A stretch of 64,000 bases of DNA. Source: Comamonadaceae bacterium OS-1. GTDB taxonomy: Bacteria; Pseudomonadota; Gammaproteobacteria; Burkholderiales; Burkholderiaceae_C. Each line of letters begins with the position of its first letter. The first letter of the stretch is position 1. Made by a program: the position numbers and the translations under genes. The DNA is taken from contig AP026969.1 of the NCBI GenBank assembly GCA_027923965.1, positions 2,356,001 through 2,420,000 of the forward strand, in the 5' to 3' direction. The notes under the pieces were generated by a model. It was not told the origin of the DNA. It was given only the letters and a program-made list of their open reading frames with translations, and did no database searches. Shown piece after piece: positions 54,685 through 63,380 of this stretch.

Positions 54685-56157
54685 CTACACCGGGCTGTCG
54701 ATCCGGATCCAGGTGGTTTTGAGCTCACTGTACTTATCGAACGCGTGCAGCGACTTGTCGCGCCCCACGCCGCTTTGCTTCACGCCGCCGAAGGGCACGG
54801 TGATGTCGTCTTCGTCGTACGAGTTGATGTGCACGGTACCGGCTTTGAGGGCACGGGCTACGCCGTGGGCCTTGTTGATGTCGCGGGTCCACACGGCGGC
54901 CTGCAGGCCGTAGATGCTGTCGTTGGCGATGCGCACGGCCTCGGCGGCATCGGTGAAGGACAGGACGGACAGCACCGGGCCGAAGATTTCTTCCTGGGCA
55001 ATGCGCATGCGGTTGGTCACGCCGTCGAAGATCGTGGGTTCTACATAAAAACCGCCGCTTGCGCCCATCACCTGGGCACCACCAGCTATCAATTTTGCAC
55101 CGTCCTGCTGGCCCGCGGCAATGTAGCCCAGCACCGTGTCCATCTGGGTTTTGTCCACCAGCGCGCCCATGATGGTGTCGGGCAGCAGCGGGTTGGCGGG
55201 GGCGTAGCGCGGCACCAGGGCCAGGGCTTTTTCCAAGAAGGCATCCTTGATGGAGGCCTCGACCAGCAGGCGCGAGGGGGCGTTGCAGCTCTCGCCCTGG
55301 TTGAAGAACACGCTGCCCACGGCGGCCTCCACGGCGCGGTCAAGGTCAGGGCAGTCGGCAAACACGATGTTGGGCGACTTGCCGCCGAGCTCGGTCCAAG
55401 CGCGCTTGAGGTTGCTCAGGCCGGCCATGACGTGGATGCGTTTGCCGACCTTGGTGGAGCCGGTAAAGGCGATGCAGTCCACGTCCATGTGCAGGGCCAG
55501 CGGCTCACCGGCTTCCAGGCCGAAGCCGGGTACTACGTTGAACACGCCGGGGGGGATGCCGGCCTCCAGCGCCAGCTCGGCCAGGCGTAGGGCGGTGAGG
55601 GGCGACTTTTCGCTGGGTTTCAAAACGATGGAATTGCCTGCGGCCAGGGCCGGGGCGATCTTCCAGGCGGCCATGATCATGGGGTAGTTCCAGGGCACGA
55701 TGACCCCCACCACCCCTACCGGCTCGCGGGTGATCAGCGCCAGCGACTGGCTGCCAGTGGGCGCGATTTCGTCGTAGATCTTGTCCACCGCTTCGCCGTA
55801 CCAGCGGATGCAGTTGGCGGCGCTGTTCACGTCCACCGCGCGGGCGTAGCGCACCGGTTTGCCCATGTCCAGGGTTTCGGTCAGGGCCAGCTCGTCGGCA
55901 TGGGCCAGCAGCTGGTCGGCAAACTTCACCATCACCCGCTTGCGCTGGGCCGGGGGCAAACCACGCCAGCGGGCATCGTCAAAAGCGGCGCGGGCGGCTT
56001 GCACGGCCAGGTCGATCTCGGCCTCGCCCCCGCGGGTGACCTCGGCCAGCACACGGCCATCGACGGGCGAGGTTTTGGTGAATACGGCGCTGCCCTGCAC
56101 GCGCTGGCCGTTGATGAGGGCACGGCCATCCAGCTTTAAATCAGCGACATTGAACAT
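54685..56157 (-). CDS. puuC: Aldehyde dehydrogenase (gamma-glutamyl-aminobutyraldehyde type)
   Basis: The 490-residue NAD(P)-dependent enzyme has the cofactor loop GVVGVIVPWNYPMIMAAWKIAPALAAGNSIVLKPSEKSPLT, FTGSTKVGKRI, the catalytic Glu in TELGGKSPNIVF and the catalytic Cys in FFNQGESCNAPSRLL, and ends with PFGGVKQSGVGRDKSLHAFDKYSELKTTW. As the last gene of the putrescine locus it probably oxidises gamma-glutamyl-gamma-aminobutyraldehyde or 4-aminobutanal. Residues about 354-372 (KLIAGGAQVMGASGG) lie within a dispersed palindromic element copy, on a surface loop before YVEPTIF. It is 22 bases after potI. Confidence 0.9.
   Translation of the reverse strand: MFNVADLKLDGRALINGQRVQGSAVFTKTSPVDGRVLAEVTRGGEAEIDLAVQAARAAFDDARWRGLPPAQRKRVMVKFADQLLAHADELALTETLDMGKPVRYARAVDVNSAANCIRWYGEAVDKIYDEIAPTGSQSLALITREPVGVVGVIVPWNYPMIMAAWKIAPALAAGNSIVLKPSEKSPLTALRLAELALEAGIPPGVFNVVPGFGLEAGEPLALHMDVDCIAFTGSTKVGKRIHVMAGLSNLKRAWTELGGKSPNIVFADCPDLDRAVEAAVGSVFFNQGESCNAPSRLLVEASIKDAFLEKALALVPRYAPANPLLPDTIMGALVDKTQMDTVLGYIAAGQQDGAKLIAGGAQVMGASGGFYVEPTIFDGVTNRMRIAQEEIFGPVLSVLSFTDAAEAVRIANDSIYGLQAAVWTRDINKAHGVARALKAGTVHINSYDEDDITVPFGGVKQSGVGRDKSLHAFDKYSELKTTWIRIDSPV
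55041..55095. repeat. Dispersed palindromic element, in-frame copy in aldehyde dehydrogenase gene
   Basis: AACCGCCGCTTGCGC, 17 bases, CCAGCTATCAATTTTGCA on the plus strand aligns without gaps to intergenic copy J (AACCGCCTCCTGCGC, 17 bases, GCAGCTATCTTTTTTGAA). It codes for a variable loop of the enzyme without obviously lengthening it. Confidence 0.65.
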
Positions 56158-56179
56158 GTTGGGATCCTGGTGATACGGG

Positions 56180-57016
56180 TTAGGCAGCCGCTGCCGCTTG
56201 CATCTCGCGCGCCCGGCGGGTTTGCTGGCGGGCCATCAGCACGCTGTAGACAATGATGCCGATGCTGACCACGGTGATCAGAATGGCTGCCGCAGCATAG
56301 ATGGAAGGGTTCACGCCGCGCCGCGCGTAGCCAAAAATCACCTGCGGCAACGTGGTCACGCCGGGGCCGGACAAAAACTCCGAGATCACCACGTCGTCGA
56401 ACGACAGCGTGAAGGTCAGCATCCAGGCTGCCACCAGCGAGGGCGCGATATTGGGCAGCGTGACCAGAAAGAACACCTGGAACGGACGGCAGCCGAGGTC
56501 CATGGCGGCTTCTTCGATGGAGCGGTCCATCTCGCGAAGGCGACCGGTAATGACCACAGTGGCATAGGCCATGCCCAGCAGGGTATGGCCCAGCACGATG
56601 GTGATGGCACCCCGGTCTGGCCAGCCCAGCGCGCGTTGCACGGCCACCATCAGCAACAGCAGCGACAGGCCAATGATCACCTCGGGCATCACCAGCGGCG
56701 CGCTGACCAGCCCGGCAAACAGGGTGCGGCCCTTGAACTTGACGAAACGCACCAGCACAAAGGCCGCAAACGCACCCAGGATGGTGGACAGCGTGCCGGT
56801 GATCACCGCCACCCTGAGCGACAGAAAGAATCCCTCTACCAGCCGCGAGTCCCCCATCAGCGCGCTGTACCAACGCAGCGAAAAGCCGGTGAACACGCCG
56901 TCTTGCCGGGTGCTATTGAAGGAAAACAGGATCAGGAAGAACAGCGGGATATACAAAAACAGGTATACCGCCGCCAACCAGAAACGGCCAAAGTAGGTTT
57001 GGATGAAGCGGGTCAT
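56180..57016 (-). CDS. potI: Putrescine ABC transporter permease
   Basis: The 278-residue inner-membrane permease of the PotC/PotI type has six spans. It shows FLYIPLFFLILFSFNSTRQDGVFTGFSLRWYSALM, the EAA loop EAAMDLGCRPFQVFFLVTLPNIAPSLVAAWMLTFTLSFDDVV and the C-terminal IYAAAAILITVVSIGIIVYSVLM. It partners potH (one base upstream) as the second half of a heterodimeric pore and is followed by the aldehyde dehydrogenase gene. Confidence 0.94.
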   Translation of the reverse strand: MTRFIQTYFGRFWLAAVYLFLYIPLFFLILFSFNSTRQDGVFTGFSLRWYSALMGDSRLVEGFFLSLRVAVITGTLSTILGAFAAFVLVRFVKFKGRTLFAGLVSAPLVMPEVIIGLSLLLLMVAVQRALGWPDRGAITIVLGHTLLGMAYATVVITGRLREMDRSIEEAAMDLGCRPFQVFFLVTLPNIAPSLVAAWMLTFTLSFDDVVISEFLSGPGVTTLPQVIFGYARRGVNPSIYAAAAILITVVSIGIIVYSVLMARQQTRRAREMQAAAAA

Positions 57017-57017
57017 G

Positions 57018-57959
57018 TCAAGCTTCCTTGGGCGCGTTGCTGGCGTCGCTGTAGCGGTTGTAGATCGCCATGGGGATCAGGATGAACAGGATCATCACGA
57101 TCGCCAGCGCCGAGGCCCGGGGCCAGTTGTTGCTGCTGAACATTTCGTCCCACACCACGCGGCCGATCATCAGGTTTTCGGCCCCACCCAGCAGGGACGG
57201 AATCACGAACTCGCCCACGCTGGGGATGAACACCAGCATCGACCCGGCGATGATGCCGGCCTTGCTCAGCGGCACGGTGATCAGCCAGAAGGCATGCCAG
57301 GGCGAGGCGCCCAGGTCGTGGGCGGCCTCCAGCAGGCGAAAATCCATCTTGGTCAGATTGGCGTACAGCGGCAGGATCATGAACGGGCAGTACACGTAGG
57401 TCATGCCTACCAGCATGGACACGTCGGTGTAGAGCATCTGGATGGGCTCACTGGTGATGCCCGCCCACATCAGCAGGTTGTTGAGCACGCCCTGGTCGGC
57501 CAGGATGCCTTTCCAGGCGTAGACGCGCAGCAGAAACGATGTCCAGAACGGCAGCATCACCAGCATCAGCAGCGCGGGCTGCAGGCTGGCCTTGGCGCGG
57601 GCGATGAAGTAGGCAAACGGGTAGCCGATGAACAGGCACAGCACCGTGGTCCAGAAGGCGTATTTGACCGAGGTGATGTAGGCCTCGATGTAGATCGTCT
57701 GGCCCCAGACCATCACACCGTCGTCGCCTGGTTCGCCGACGATGGACAGGTAGTTGTGGTATTTCAACAAGATATGCCACACGCCGTCTGCCGCAGTGAG
57801 CAGCGGGGCAAACGGGTCTACGCCGTTGCCCATGTCGGTCACGCTGATGCGCACCAGAATCAAAAACGGTGCCACAAAGAACAGCACCAGCCACAGGTAG
57901 GGCACACCGATGACGAAGCGCGCACCCGGGATCAGCCGGGCCCATTTCAAGAAATGCAT
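57018..57959 (-). CDS. potH: Putrescine ABC transporter permease
   Basis: The 313-residue permease of the PotB/PotH type shows IPGARFVIGVPYLWLVLFFVAPFLILVRIS, LLRVYAWKGILADQGVLNNLLM, TYVYCPFMILPLYANLTKMD and the EAA loop EAAHDLGASPWHAFWLITVPLSKAGIIAGSMLVFIPSVGEFVIPSLLGG. AAGGAG lies before the ATG at 57959. It sits between potG and potI in the transporter operon. Confidence 0.95.
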   Translation of the reverse strand: MHFLKWARLIPGARFVIGVPYLWLVLFFVAPFLILVRISVTDMGNGVDPFAPLLTAADGVWHILLKYHNYLSIVGEPGDDGVMVWGQTIYIEAYITSVKYAFWTTVLCLFIGYPFAYFIARAKASLQPALLMLVMLPFWTSFLLRVYAWKGILADQGVLNNLLMWAGITSEPIQMLYTDVSMLVGMTYVYCPFMILPLYANLTKMDFRLLEAAHDLGASPWHAFWLITVPLSKAGIIAGSMLVFIPSVGEFVIPSLLGGAENLMIGRVVWDEMFSSNNWPRASALAIVMILFILIPMAIYNRYSDASNAPKEA

Positions 57960-57971
57960 AGCAGACTCTCC

Positions 57972-59078
57972 TTACTGGGTGAGCGTGACAGGGGCTGCAT
58001 CGTCCCACCAGAAAAACACCTTGTCGTCCCAGGTGATATCGCTGTTGGCATGGCGGGTCTGGTTGGCCTCGGTGATCTTGACGCGGCGACCACCAGGCAT
58101 TTCGACGATGTAGGAGCTGTAGCTGCCAAAGTAGGCGATCTCGCGCACCGTGCCTGTGAACAGGTTGTAGGCCACGTCAGCAGGCCGGTCCTTGGCGATG
58201 GCGATCTTCTCGGGCCGCACCGCCACCGCCAGCGGCATGCCCAGGGTGCCGCTGATGCCGTGGCCGATATGCACCACGCCCTGGTCGGTGGTGACTTCGC
58301 AGCGGTCGGGCTCGTCCAGGCTGAGGTGGCCGTCGAACAGGTTGATGTTGCCTATGAAGTCGGCCACGAAGCGGTTGGTGGGGTGTTCGTAAATTTCTTG
58401 GGGTGTGCCGACCTGCAGCACCTTGCCCTTGCTCATCACCGCGATGCGCGAGGCCATGGTCATGGCCTCTTCCTGGTCGTGGGTCACCATCACCACCGTC
58501 ACGCCCACCGATTCGATGATGTTGACCAGCTCGAACTGGGTACGTTCGCGCAGCTTTTTGTCCAGCGCGCCCAGGGGTTCGTCCAACAAGAGGAGCTGGG
58601 GCTTTTTGGCCAGGCTGCGGGCCAGGGCCACCCGCTGCTGCTGCCCGCCGGAGAGCTGGTGCGGCTTGCGCTTGGCAAAGTCGGTGAGTTGCACCAGGTT
58701 CAGCATCTCATCGACACGGGTTTTGATCTGCGCGCTGGGCATGCCTTCGCGCTTGAGGCCAAAGGCGATGTTCTCCCAGATATTGAGGTGCGGAAACAGC
58801 GCATACGACTGGAACATCATGTTGATGGGCCGCTCGTAGGGTGGCATCTTGGCAATGTCTACGCCGCCCAGCATCACCGCACCGGAGGTCGGGGTTTCAA
58901 ACCCGGCCAGCATGCGCAGCAAGGTGGATTTGCCACAGCCCGAGCTGCCCAGCAGCGCAAAGATCTCGCCCTTCTGGATCGACAGCGTCACGTTGTCCAC
59001 GGCGGCCACGCCGTCGAAACGTTTGACCAGGTTCTCGGTGCGCAGAAAGCCTTCAGGGCGGGGTTTGGGCAGGTTCAT
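57972..59078 (-). CDS. potG: Putrescine ABC transporter ATP-binding protein
   Basis: The 368-residue ATPase has Walker A LLGSSGCGKSTLLRMLAG, Q-loop MMFQSYALFPHLNIWENIAFGLK, signature [16 protein letters not shown], Walker B LLLLDEPLGALDKKLRERTQ and H-loop VTHDQEEAMTMASRIAVM, followed by a C-terminal TOBE domain (about 285-368). The ATG at 59078 is chosen; an upstream GTG at 59093 would add five residues and touch the repeat element. A terminator-like hairpin and a repeat separate it from potF, so its expression may be lower than that of the binding protein. Confidence 0.95.
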   Translation of the reverse strand: MNLPKPRPEGFLRTENLVKRFDGVAAVDNVTLSIQKGEIFALLGSSGCGKSTLLRMLAGFETPTSGAVMLGGVDIAKMPPYERPINMMFQSYALFPHLNIWENIAFGLKREGMPSAQIKTRVDEMLNLVQLTDFAKRKPHQLSGGQQQRVALARSLAKKPQLLLLDEPLGALDKKLRERTQFELVNIIESVGVTVVMVTHDQEEAMTMASRIAVMSKGKVLQVGTPQEIYEHPTNRFVADFIGNINLFDGHLSLDEPDRCEVTTDQGVVHIGHGISGTLGMPLAVAVRPEKIAIAKDRPADVAYNLFTGTVREIAYFGSYSSYIVEMPGGRRVKITEANQTRHANSDITWDDKVFFWWDDAAPVTLTQ

Positions 59079-59090
59079 AAAATTTTGACT

Positions 59091-59190
59091 CACCCCCAGG
59101 CTGCGCTGCGCTTCGCCAACCCCCTTGCAGGGGGCGATACCAGTGGCCCGGCAAAGCCGGTTCCACGGTATCCCTGGCAGGGGCGCTTCG
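59091..59190. repeat. Second dispersed repeat family, copy N (between potF and potG)
   Basis: CACCCCCAGGCTGCGCTGCG ... CCCCTTGCAGGGGGCGATACC ... GCCCGGCAAAGCCGGTTCC ... GGTATCCCTGG matches copy M at 48049-48180. Its CCCCTTGCAGGGG and CCGGCAAAGCCGG parts are self-complementary. It abuts the potG start region. Confidence 0.82.
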
Positions 59191-59230
59191 TATCAGCCTT
59201 GAATGGGTGACGTTGGTTAGGTTAATAAAA

Positions 59231-59266
59231 AAGCCGTGCACCCCCGATGACGACGGTGCACGGCTT
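59231..59266 (-). terminator. Intrinsic terminator after potF
   Basis: AAGCCGTGCACC (59231-59242) and GGTGCACGGCTT (59255-59266) form a perfect 12-bp stem. On the minus strand the stem is followed by TTTTTTATT. It lies 15 bases past the potF stop, inside the transporter operon, so read-through or a second promoter is needed for potGHI. Confidence 0.88.
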
Positions 59267-59281
59267 GTCAGTCACAACCGC

Positions 59282-60451
59282 TTATTTGCTTTTCTTGAAC
59301 AGCGTGTAGACGTTGCTCATGGACTCGCGGGTTTCGTTGCTCAGGCTGGTGGGCGAGACCATTTTGGCCATGTTGTCGGCATCGACAAAAGTGGTCTTGT
59401 CGCTGGCGATTTCAGGCTTGACCTTCTCGATGCTGGCCTTGTTGGCCGTGGGGTAGCTCAGCTCGTTGGTCAGCGAGGCCGACACTTCGGGGCGCAGGAA
59501 GTAGTCCATGAAGGCCATGGCGTTGTTCGGGTGCTTGGCATCGGCAGGAATGGCCAGGTTGTCAAAGAAGATCAGGCCGCCGTTTTTGGGCAGCAGCACT
59601 TCGATGTCGTTGCCGTTCTTGTTCTCGATGGCACGCGCCTTGGCGATGTTCAGGTCGCCCGCCCAGCCCAGACCCACACAGGCCTTGCCACCGGCCATGT
59701 CGTCGATCATGGTGCTCGAGAACAAGCGGATGTCCTTGCGCACCTTGGCCAGCATGGCGCCCGCCGCCTTGTGGTCGGCCACATCTGCCGAGTACGGGTT
59801 CTTTTCCAGGTAGTGCAGCGCGGGCGGGATCACCTCGGTGGGCGAATCCAGATAGGCAATACCGCAAGACTTGAGCTTGGAGGTGTAGGTGGGGTTGAAC
59901 ACCAGGTCCCAGACGTTCTCGGGCAGTGGCGTGGAGCCCAGGGCCTTGGCCACCTTGCCCTTGTTGATGGCCACGGTGGTGTAGCTCCAGGCCCATGGCA
60001 CCAGGTGCTCGTTGCCCGTATCCACACCGGCCACCTTGCCCATGATGATGGGGTCGAGGTTGGCCAGGTTGGGGATCTTGCTCTTGTCGAGCTTCATCAG
60101 CAGGCCGCCGTCGATCTGCGACTTGGCGAACACCGCGCCGGGGACCACGATGTCAAAACCGCTGTTGCCTGCGACCAGCTTGGCCTGCAGGGCTTCGTTG
60201 TTCTCGAAGGTTTGGTAGTTGACCTTGATGCCGGTTTCCTTCTCGAAATTGGCCACCATGTCGGCCGCGATGTAGTCGGGCCAGTTGTACACGTTGAGCA
60301 CTTTTTCTTCGGTGTTGGCAGGCGGTGCTGCCGGGGCCGAAGCCACCGGGGCGGCCGGAGCGGGGGCGGCGGCTGCCGGGGCCTCTTCCTTCTTACCGCA
60401 GGCACCCAACATCAGGGCGGACAGTGCAATCACCAGGGCTTGCTGTTTCAT
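59282..60451 (-). CDS. potF: Putrescine ABC transporter substrate-binding lipoprotein
   Basis: The 389-residue PotD/PotF-type binding protein has VLNVYNWPDYIAADMVANFEKETGIKVNYQTFENNEALQAKLVAG, YDIVVPG-like FDIVVPGAVFAKSQI, PWAWSYTTVAINKGKV and GWAGDLNIAKARAIENKNG. Unlike the soluble E. coli protein, it starts with a lipobox (ALSALMLGAC) and an Ala/Pro linker of about 25 residues, so it is predicted to be membrane-anchored. It follows the aminotransferase gene by 56 bases and ends at a strong terminator. Confidence 0.94.
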   Translation of the reverse strand: MKQQALVIALSALMLGACGKKEEAPAAAAPAPAAPVASAPAAPPANTEEKVLNVYNWPDYIAADMVANFEKETGIKVNYQTFENNEALQAKLVAGNSGFDIVVPGAVFAKSQIDGGLLMKLDKSKIPNLANLDPIIMGKVAGVDTGNEHLVPWAWSYTTVAINKGKVAKALGSTPLPENVWDLVFNPTYTSKLKSCGIAYLDSPTEVIPPALHYLEKNPYSADVADHKAAGAMLAKVRKDIRLFSSTMIDDMAGGKACVGLGWAGDLNIAKARAIENKNGNDIEVLLPKNGGLIFFDNLAIPADAKHPNNAMAFMDYFLRPEVSASLTNELSYPTANKASIEKVKPEIASDKTTFVDADNMAKMVSPTSLSNETRESMSNVYTLFKKSK

Positions 60452-60507
60452 GTGTCAAAACTCCAAAAAATGGGAAAACCAAAAATATTGTATGGACTAA
60501 TTACAGA

Positions 60508-61920
60508 TTACTGAACGTGCCCGGCGGCCTTGAGCTCTTGCCAGGTCAGGTCCAGACATAGCAAGATCAGCGCCACCATCTCGTCAATCTGCGCGTGCGT
60601 CATCACCAGCGGCGGGGCAATAATCATGCGGTCGCCCACGGCGCGCATCACCAGGCCGTTGGCAAAGCAGTGCTTGCGGCACAGCATGCCGACCGACAGG
60701 TTCTCGTCAAAGCGCTCGCCGGTCTGCTTGTTTTTCACCAGCACCAGCCCGGCCACAAAGCCGCAGGTTTCGGCGTGCGCCACCAGCGGGTGCTCGTTGA
60801 GTGCGCCGTATTTCTGCGCCAGGTAGGGGCCGATATCGGTACGCACCCGCTCCACCAGGTTTTCGCGCTCCATGATGGCGATGTTGGCCAGGGCCACCGC
60901 GCAGGCCACGGGATGACCGCTGTAGGTATAGCCGTGGTTGAACTCGCCGCCTTTTTCGATCAGCACCTGGGCCACGCGGTCGCCCACCAGCACGCCGCCC
61001 AGCGGGATGTAGCCGCTGGTCACACCTTTTGCAAAAGTTACCAAATCCGGCTTGTAGCCAAACTTCTCGTAGGCAAACCAGTGGCCCAGGCGGCCAAAGG
61101 CGCAAATCACCTCGTCGCTGATGAGCAAGATGCCGTATTTGTCCACGATGCGCTGAATTTCCGGCCAGTAGGTGGCCGGTGGAATGATCACCCCACCCGC
61201 GCCCTGCACCGGCTCGCCGATGAAGGCGGCCACCTTGTCAGGGCCAACCTCCAGAATCTTGGCCTCCAGCCAGCCCGCTGCGCGCAGGCCGAACGCGTCG
61301 GCGCTTTCGCCCGGCAGTGCGTTCTCCACCCCGTAGGGCTGCTCGATGTGGGTGATGTTGGGAATGGGCAGGTCGCCCTGGGCGTGCATGCCCGACATGC
61401 CGCTGAGCGAGGCCGCCGCCATGGTGCTACCGTGGTAGCCGTTGTGGCGGCTGATGATGACCTTGCGCTGCGGCTGGCCCAGCAGGTCCCAGTAGCGGCG
61501 CACCATGCGCACATTGGAGTCGTTGCTTTCGCTGCCGCTGCAGGAGTAAAACACGTGCTCGAAGCCGCGCCCATCGATCTTGGGGGCCAGGCTGGCCAGC
61601 TTGGCGGCCAGGGTGGCGGCGGGCACGTTGGTGGTCTGGAAGAAGCTGTTGTAGTAGGGCAGCGCCATCATTTGCTGGTAGGCGGCATCGGCCAGCTCTT
61701 TGCGGCCATAGCCCACGCTGACGCACCACAGGCCGCTCATCGCGTCCAGCAGGCGGTTGCCTTCGGAATCCCAGATGTAGATGCCGTCGGCGCGGGTGAT
61801 GACCTTGGCGCCGCGTGCGTTCAGGTCCTGGAAGTCGGTGAAGGGGTGGAGGAAGTGGGCGCTGTCCAGCGCCTGGATTTCGGCTGTATTAACGGTATCG
61901 ACGGTATTTGGCATAGGCAT
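60508..61920 (-). CDS. Class III aminotransferase, probable putrescine-pyruvate type
   Basis: The 470-residue PLP enzyme resembles SpuC-type polyamine aminotransferases. It shows HPFTDFQDLNARGAKVITRADGIYIWDSEGNRLLDAMSGLWCVSVGYGRKEL, FYSCSGSESNDSNVRMVRRYWDLLGQ, SRHNGYHGSTMAAASLSG, the cofactor Asp in ILLISDEVICAFGRLG and the Schiff-base Lys in LVTFAKGVTSGYIPLGGVLV. The start is ATG at 61920 or 61914. It lies between puuA and potF, so it probably removes an amino group from putrescine or its derivative. Confidence 0.92.
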   Translation of the reverse strand: MPMPNTVDTVNTAEIQALDSAHFLHPFTDFQDLNARGAKVITRADGIYIWDSEGNRLLDAMSGLWCVSVGYGRKELADAAYQQMMALPYYNSFFQTTNVPAATLAAKLASLAPKIDGRGFEHVFYSCSGSESNDSNVRMVRRYWDLLGQPQRKVIISRHNGYHGSTMAAASLSGMSGMHAQGDLPIPNITHIEQPYGVENALPGESADAFGLRAAGWLEAKILEVGPDKVAAFIGEPVQGAGGVIIPPATYWPEIQRIVDKYGILLISDEVICAFGRLGHWFAYEKFGYKPDLVTFAKGVTSGYIPLGGVLVGDRVAQVLIEKGGEFNHGYTYSGHPVACAVALANIAIMERENLVERVRTDIGPYLAQKYGALNEHPLVAHAETCGFVAGLVLVKNKQTGERFDENLSVGMLCRKHCFANGLVMRAVGDRMIIAPPLVMTHAQIDEMVALILLCLDLTWQELKAAGHVQ

Positions 61921-61955
61921 TTTCTGTAGTTGAAGATCAAACGTGCAGCAGACGG

Positions 61956-63329
61956 TTAAACGTGCAGCAGCAGGTGCTCGCGCTCCCACGGCGAAATCAC
62001 CTTCATGAACTCTTCAAACTCCAGCTCCTTGATCTCGGTGTAGACGGTGATGAATTCCTTGCCCAGGATGTCGTGCAGGTCGGTCTCGTTGCGCAGCAGG
62101 TCCAGCGCCTCGCCCAGGCTGCGTGGCAGCGAGAACGGGGCCAGGTAGGCATCGCCCTTCATCTCGGCCTTGGGCTTGATCTTCTTTTGCATGCCCAGGT
62201 AGCCGCAGGCCAGGGTCATGGCCATGGCCACGTAGGGATTCGCATCCACGCCGATAACGCGGTTTTCCACCCGCCGTGCCTGCGGGCTGGAGATGGGCGA
62301 GCGGATCCCGACGGTGCGGTTGTCGTAGCCCCATTCGGTGTTGATGGGCGCGGCGGTGTTGCGCGACAGGCGGCGGTAGCTGTTGACGTACGGGGCCACC
62401 AGGGCCATGGCGGCGGGCTGGTAACGCTGCAGGCCACCGATGTAGTGGAAGAATGCCTCGGACGGCGTGCCATCGTCGTTGCTGAAAATGTTCTTGCCCG
62501 TGGCCTTGCTGACCAGGCTTTGGTGCACATGCATGGCGCTGCCGGGCTCGCCCTCGATGGGCTTGGCCATGAAGGTGGCGTACATGTCGTGGCGCAGTGC
62601 CACCTCACGCACCGTGCGCTTGAAGAAGAAAACCTCATCGGCCAGGCCCAGCGGGTGGGCGTGGAAGAAGTTGATCTCCATCTGCCCGGCACCGGCTTCG
62701 TGGATGAGCGTGTCTACGTTGAGCTCCATCTTGTCGCAGTAGTCGTACAGCTCTTCAAATAGTGGGTCAAATTCATTCACCGCGTCGATGCTGTAGGACT
62801 GGCGCGAGGTTTCGGCCCGGCCACTGCGGCCAATCGGCGGGCGCAGCACGGTGTTGGGGTCGGTGTTGCGGGCCACCAGGTAAAACTCCAGCTCCGGCGC
62901 CACCACCGGCTCCAGCCCCATCTCTGCGTACAGGTCGCAGACCCGGCGCAGCACGCTGCGGGGCGCAAAAGGCACCAGCTTGCCCTCGCGGTCGTAACAG
63001 TCATGGATCACCTGCGCCGTGGGGTCGCTGGCCCAGGGGACGATGCGCACGGTGGATGCGTCGGGGCGCAACTGCATGTCGCGGTCGGTGGGGTTGACCA
63101 CGTCGTAGTACGGTCCCTGCGACGGCAGCTCGCCGGTCACGCCCATGGCCACCACCGCCTCGGGGATGCGCATGCCGCGGTCTTCGGTGAACTTGGCGCG
63201 GGGCAGGATTTTGCCGCGCGCCACACCGGTCAGGTCGGGCACCAGGCATTCCACCTCGGTGACCCGGCGCTCGTTGAGCCAGTTCTCCAGGTCGTTGAAG
63301 GTCATGTGTTCTTTTTTGACATCGGCCAT
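61956..63329 (-). CDS. puuA: Glutamine-synthetase family, probable gamma-glutamylputrescine synthetase
   Basis: The 457-residue type I glutamine-synthetase-fold ligase shows VECLVPDLTGVARGKILPRAKF, VAPELEFYLVARNTDPNT, the metal-site HEAGAGQMEINFFHAHPLGLADEVFFFK, GEPGSAMHVHQSLVSK and NRVIGVDANPYVAMAMTLACG. It lacks the adenylylated Tyr segment of true GlnA. GGAG precedes the ATG at 63329. Flanked by puuD and a polyamine aminotransferase, it most likely joins glutamate to putrescine, the first step of the Puu pathway. Confidence 0.92.
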   Translation of the reverse strand: MADVKKEHMTFNDLENWLNERRVTEVECLVPDLTGVARGKILPRAKFTEDRGMRIPEAVVAMGVTGELPSQGPYYDVVNPTDRDMQLRPDASTVRIVPWASDPTAQVIHDCYDREGKLVPFAPRSVLRRVCDLYAEMGLEPVVAPELEFYLVARNTDPNTVLRPPIGRSGRAETSRQSYSIDAVNEFDPLFEELYDYCDKMELNVDTLIHEAGAGQMEINFFHAHPLGLADEVFFFKRTVREVALRHDMYATFMAKPIEGEPGSAMHVHQSLVSKATGKNIFSNDDGTPSEAFFHYIGGLQRYQPAAMALVAPYVNSYRRLSRNTAAPINTEWGYDNRTVGIRSPISSPQARRVENRVIGVDANPYVAMAMTLACGYLGMQKKIKPKAEMKGDAYLAPFSLPRSLGEALDLLRNETDLHDILGKEFITVYTEIKELEFEEFMKVISPWEREHLLLHV

Positions 63330-63380
63330 AGGCAATTTCTCCAGTTAGGTTGGGTTGCTATGACTTACGGAGCGCCCACA

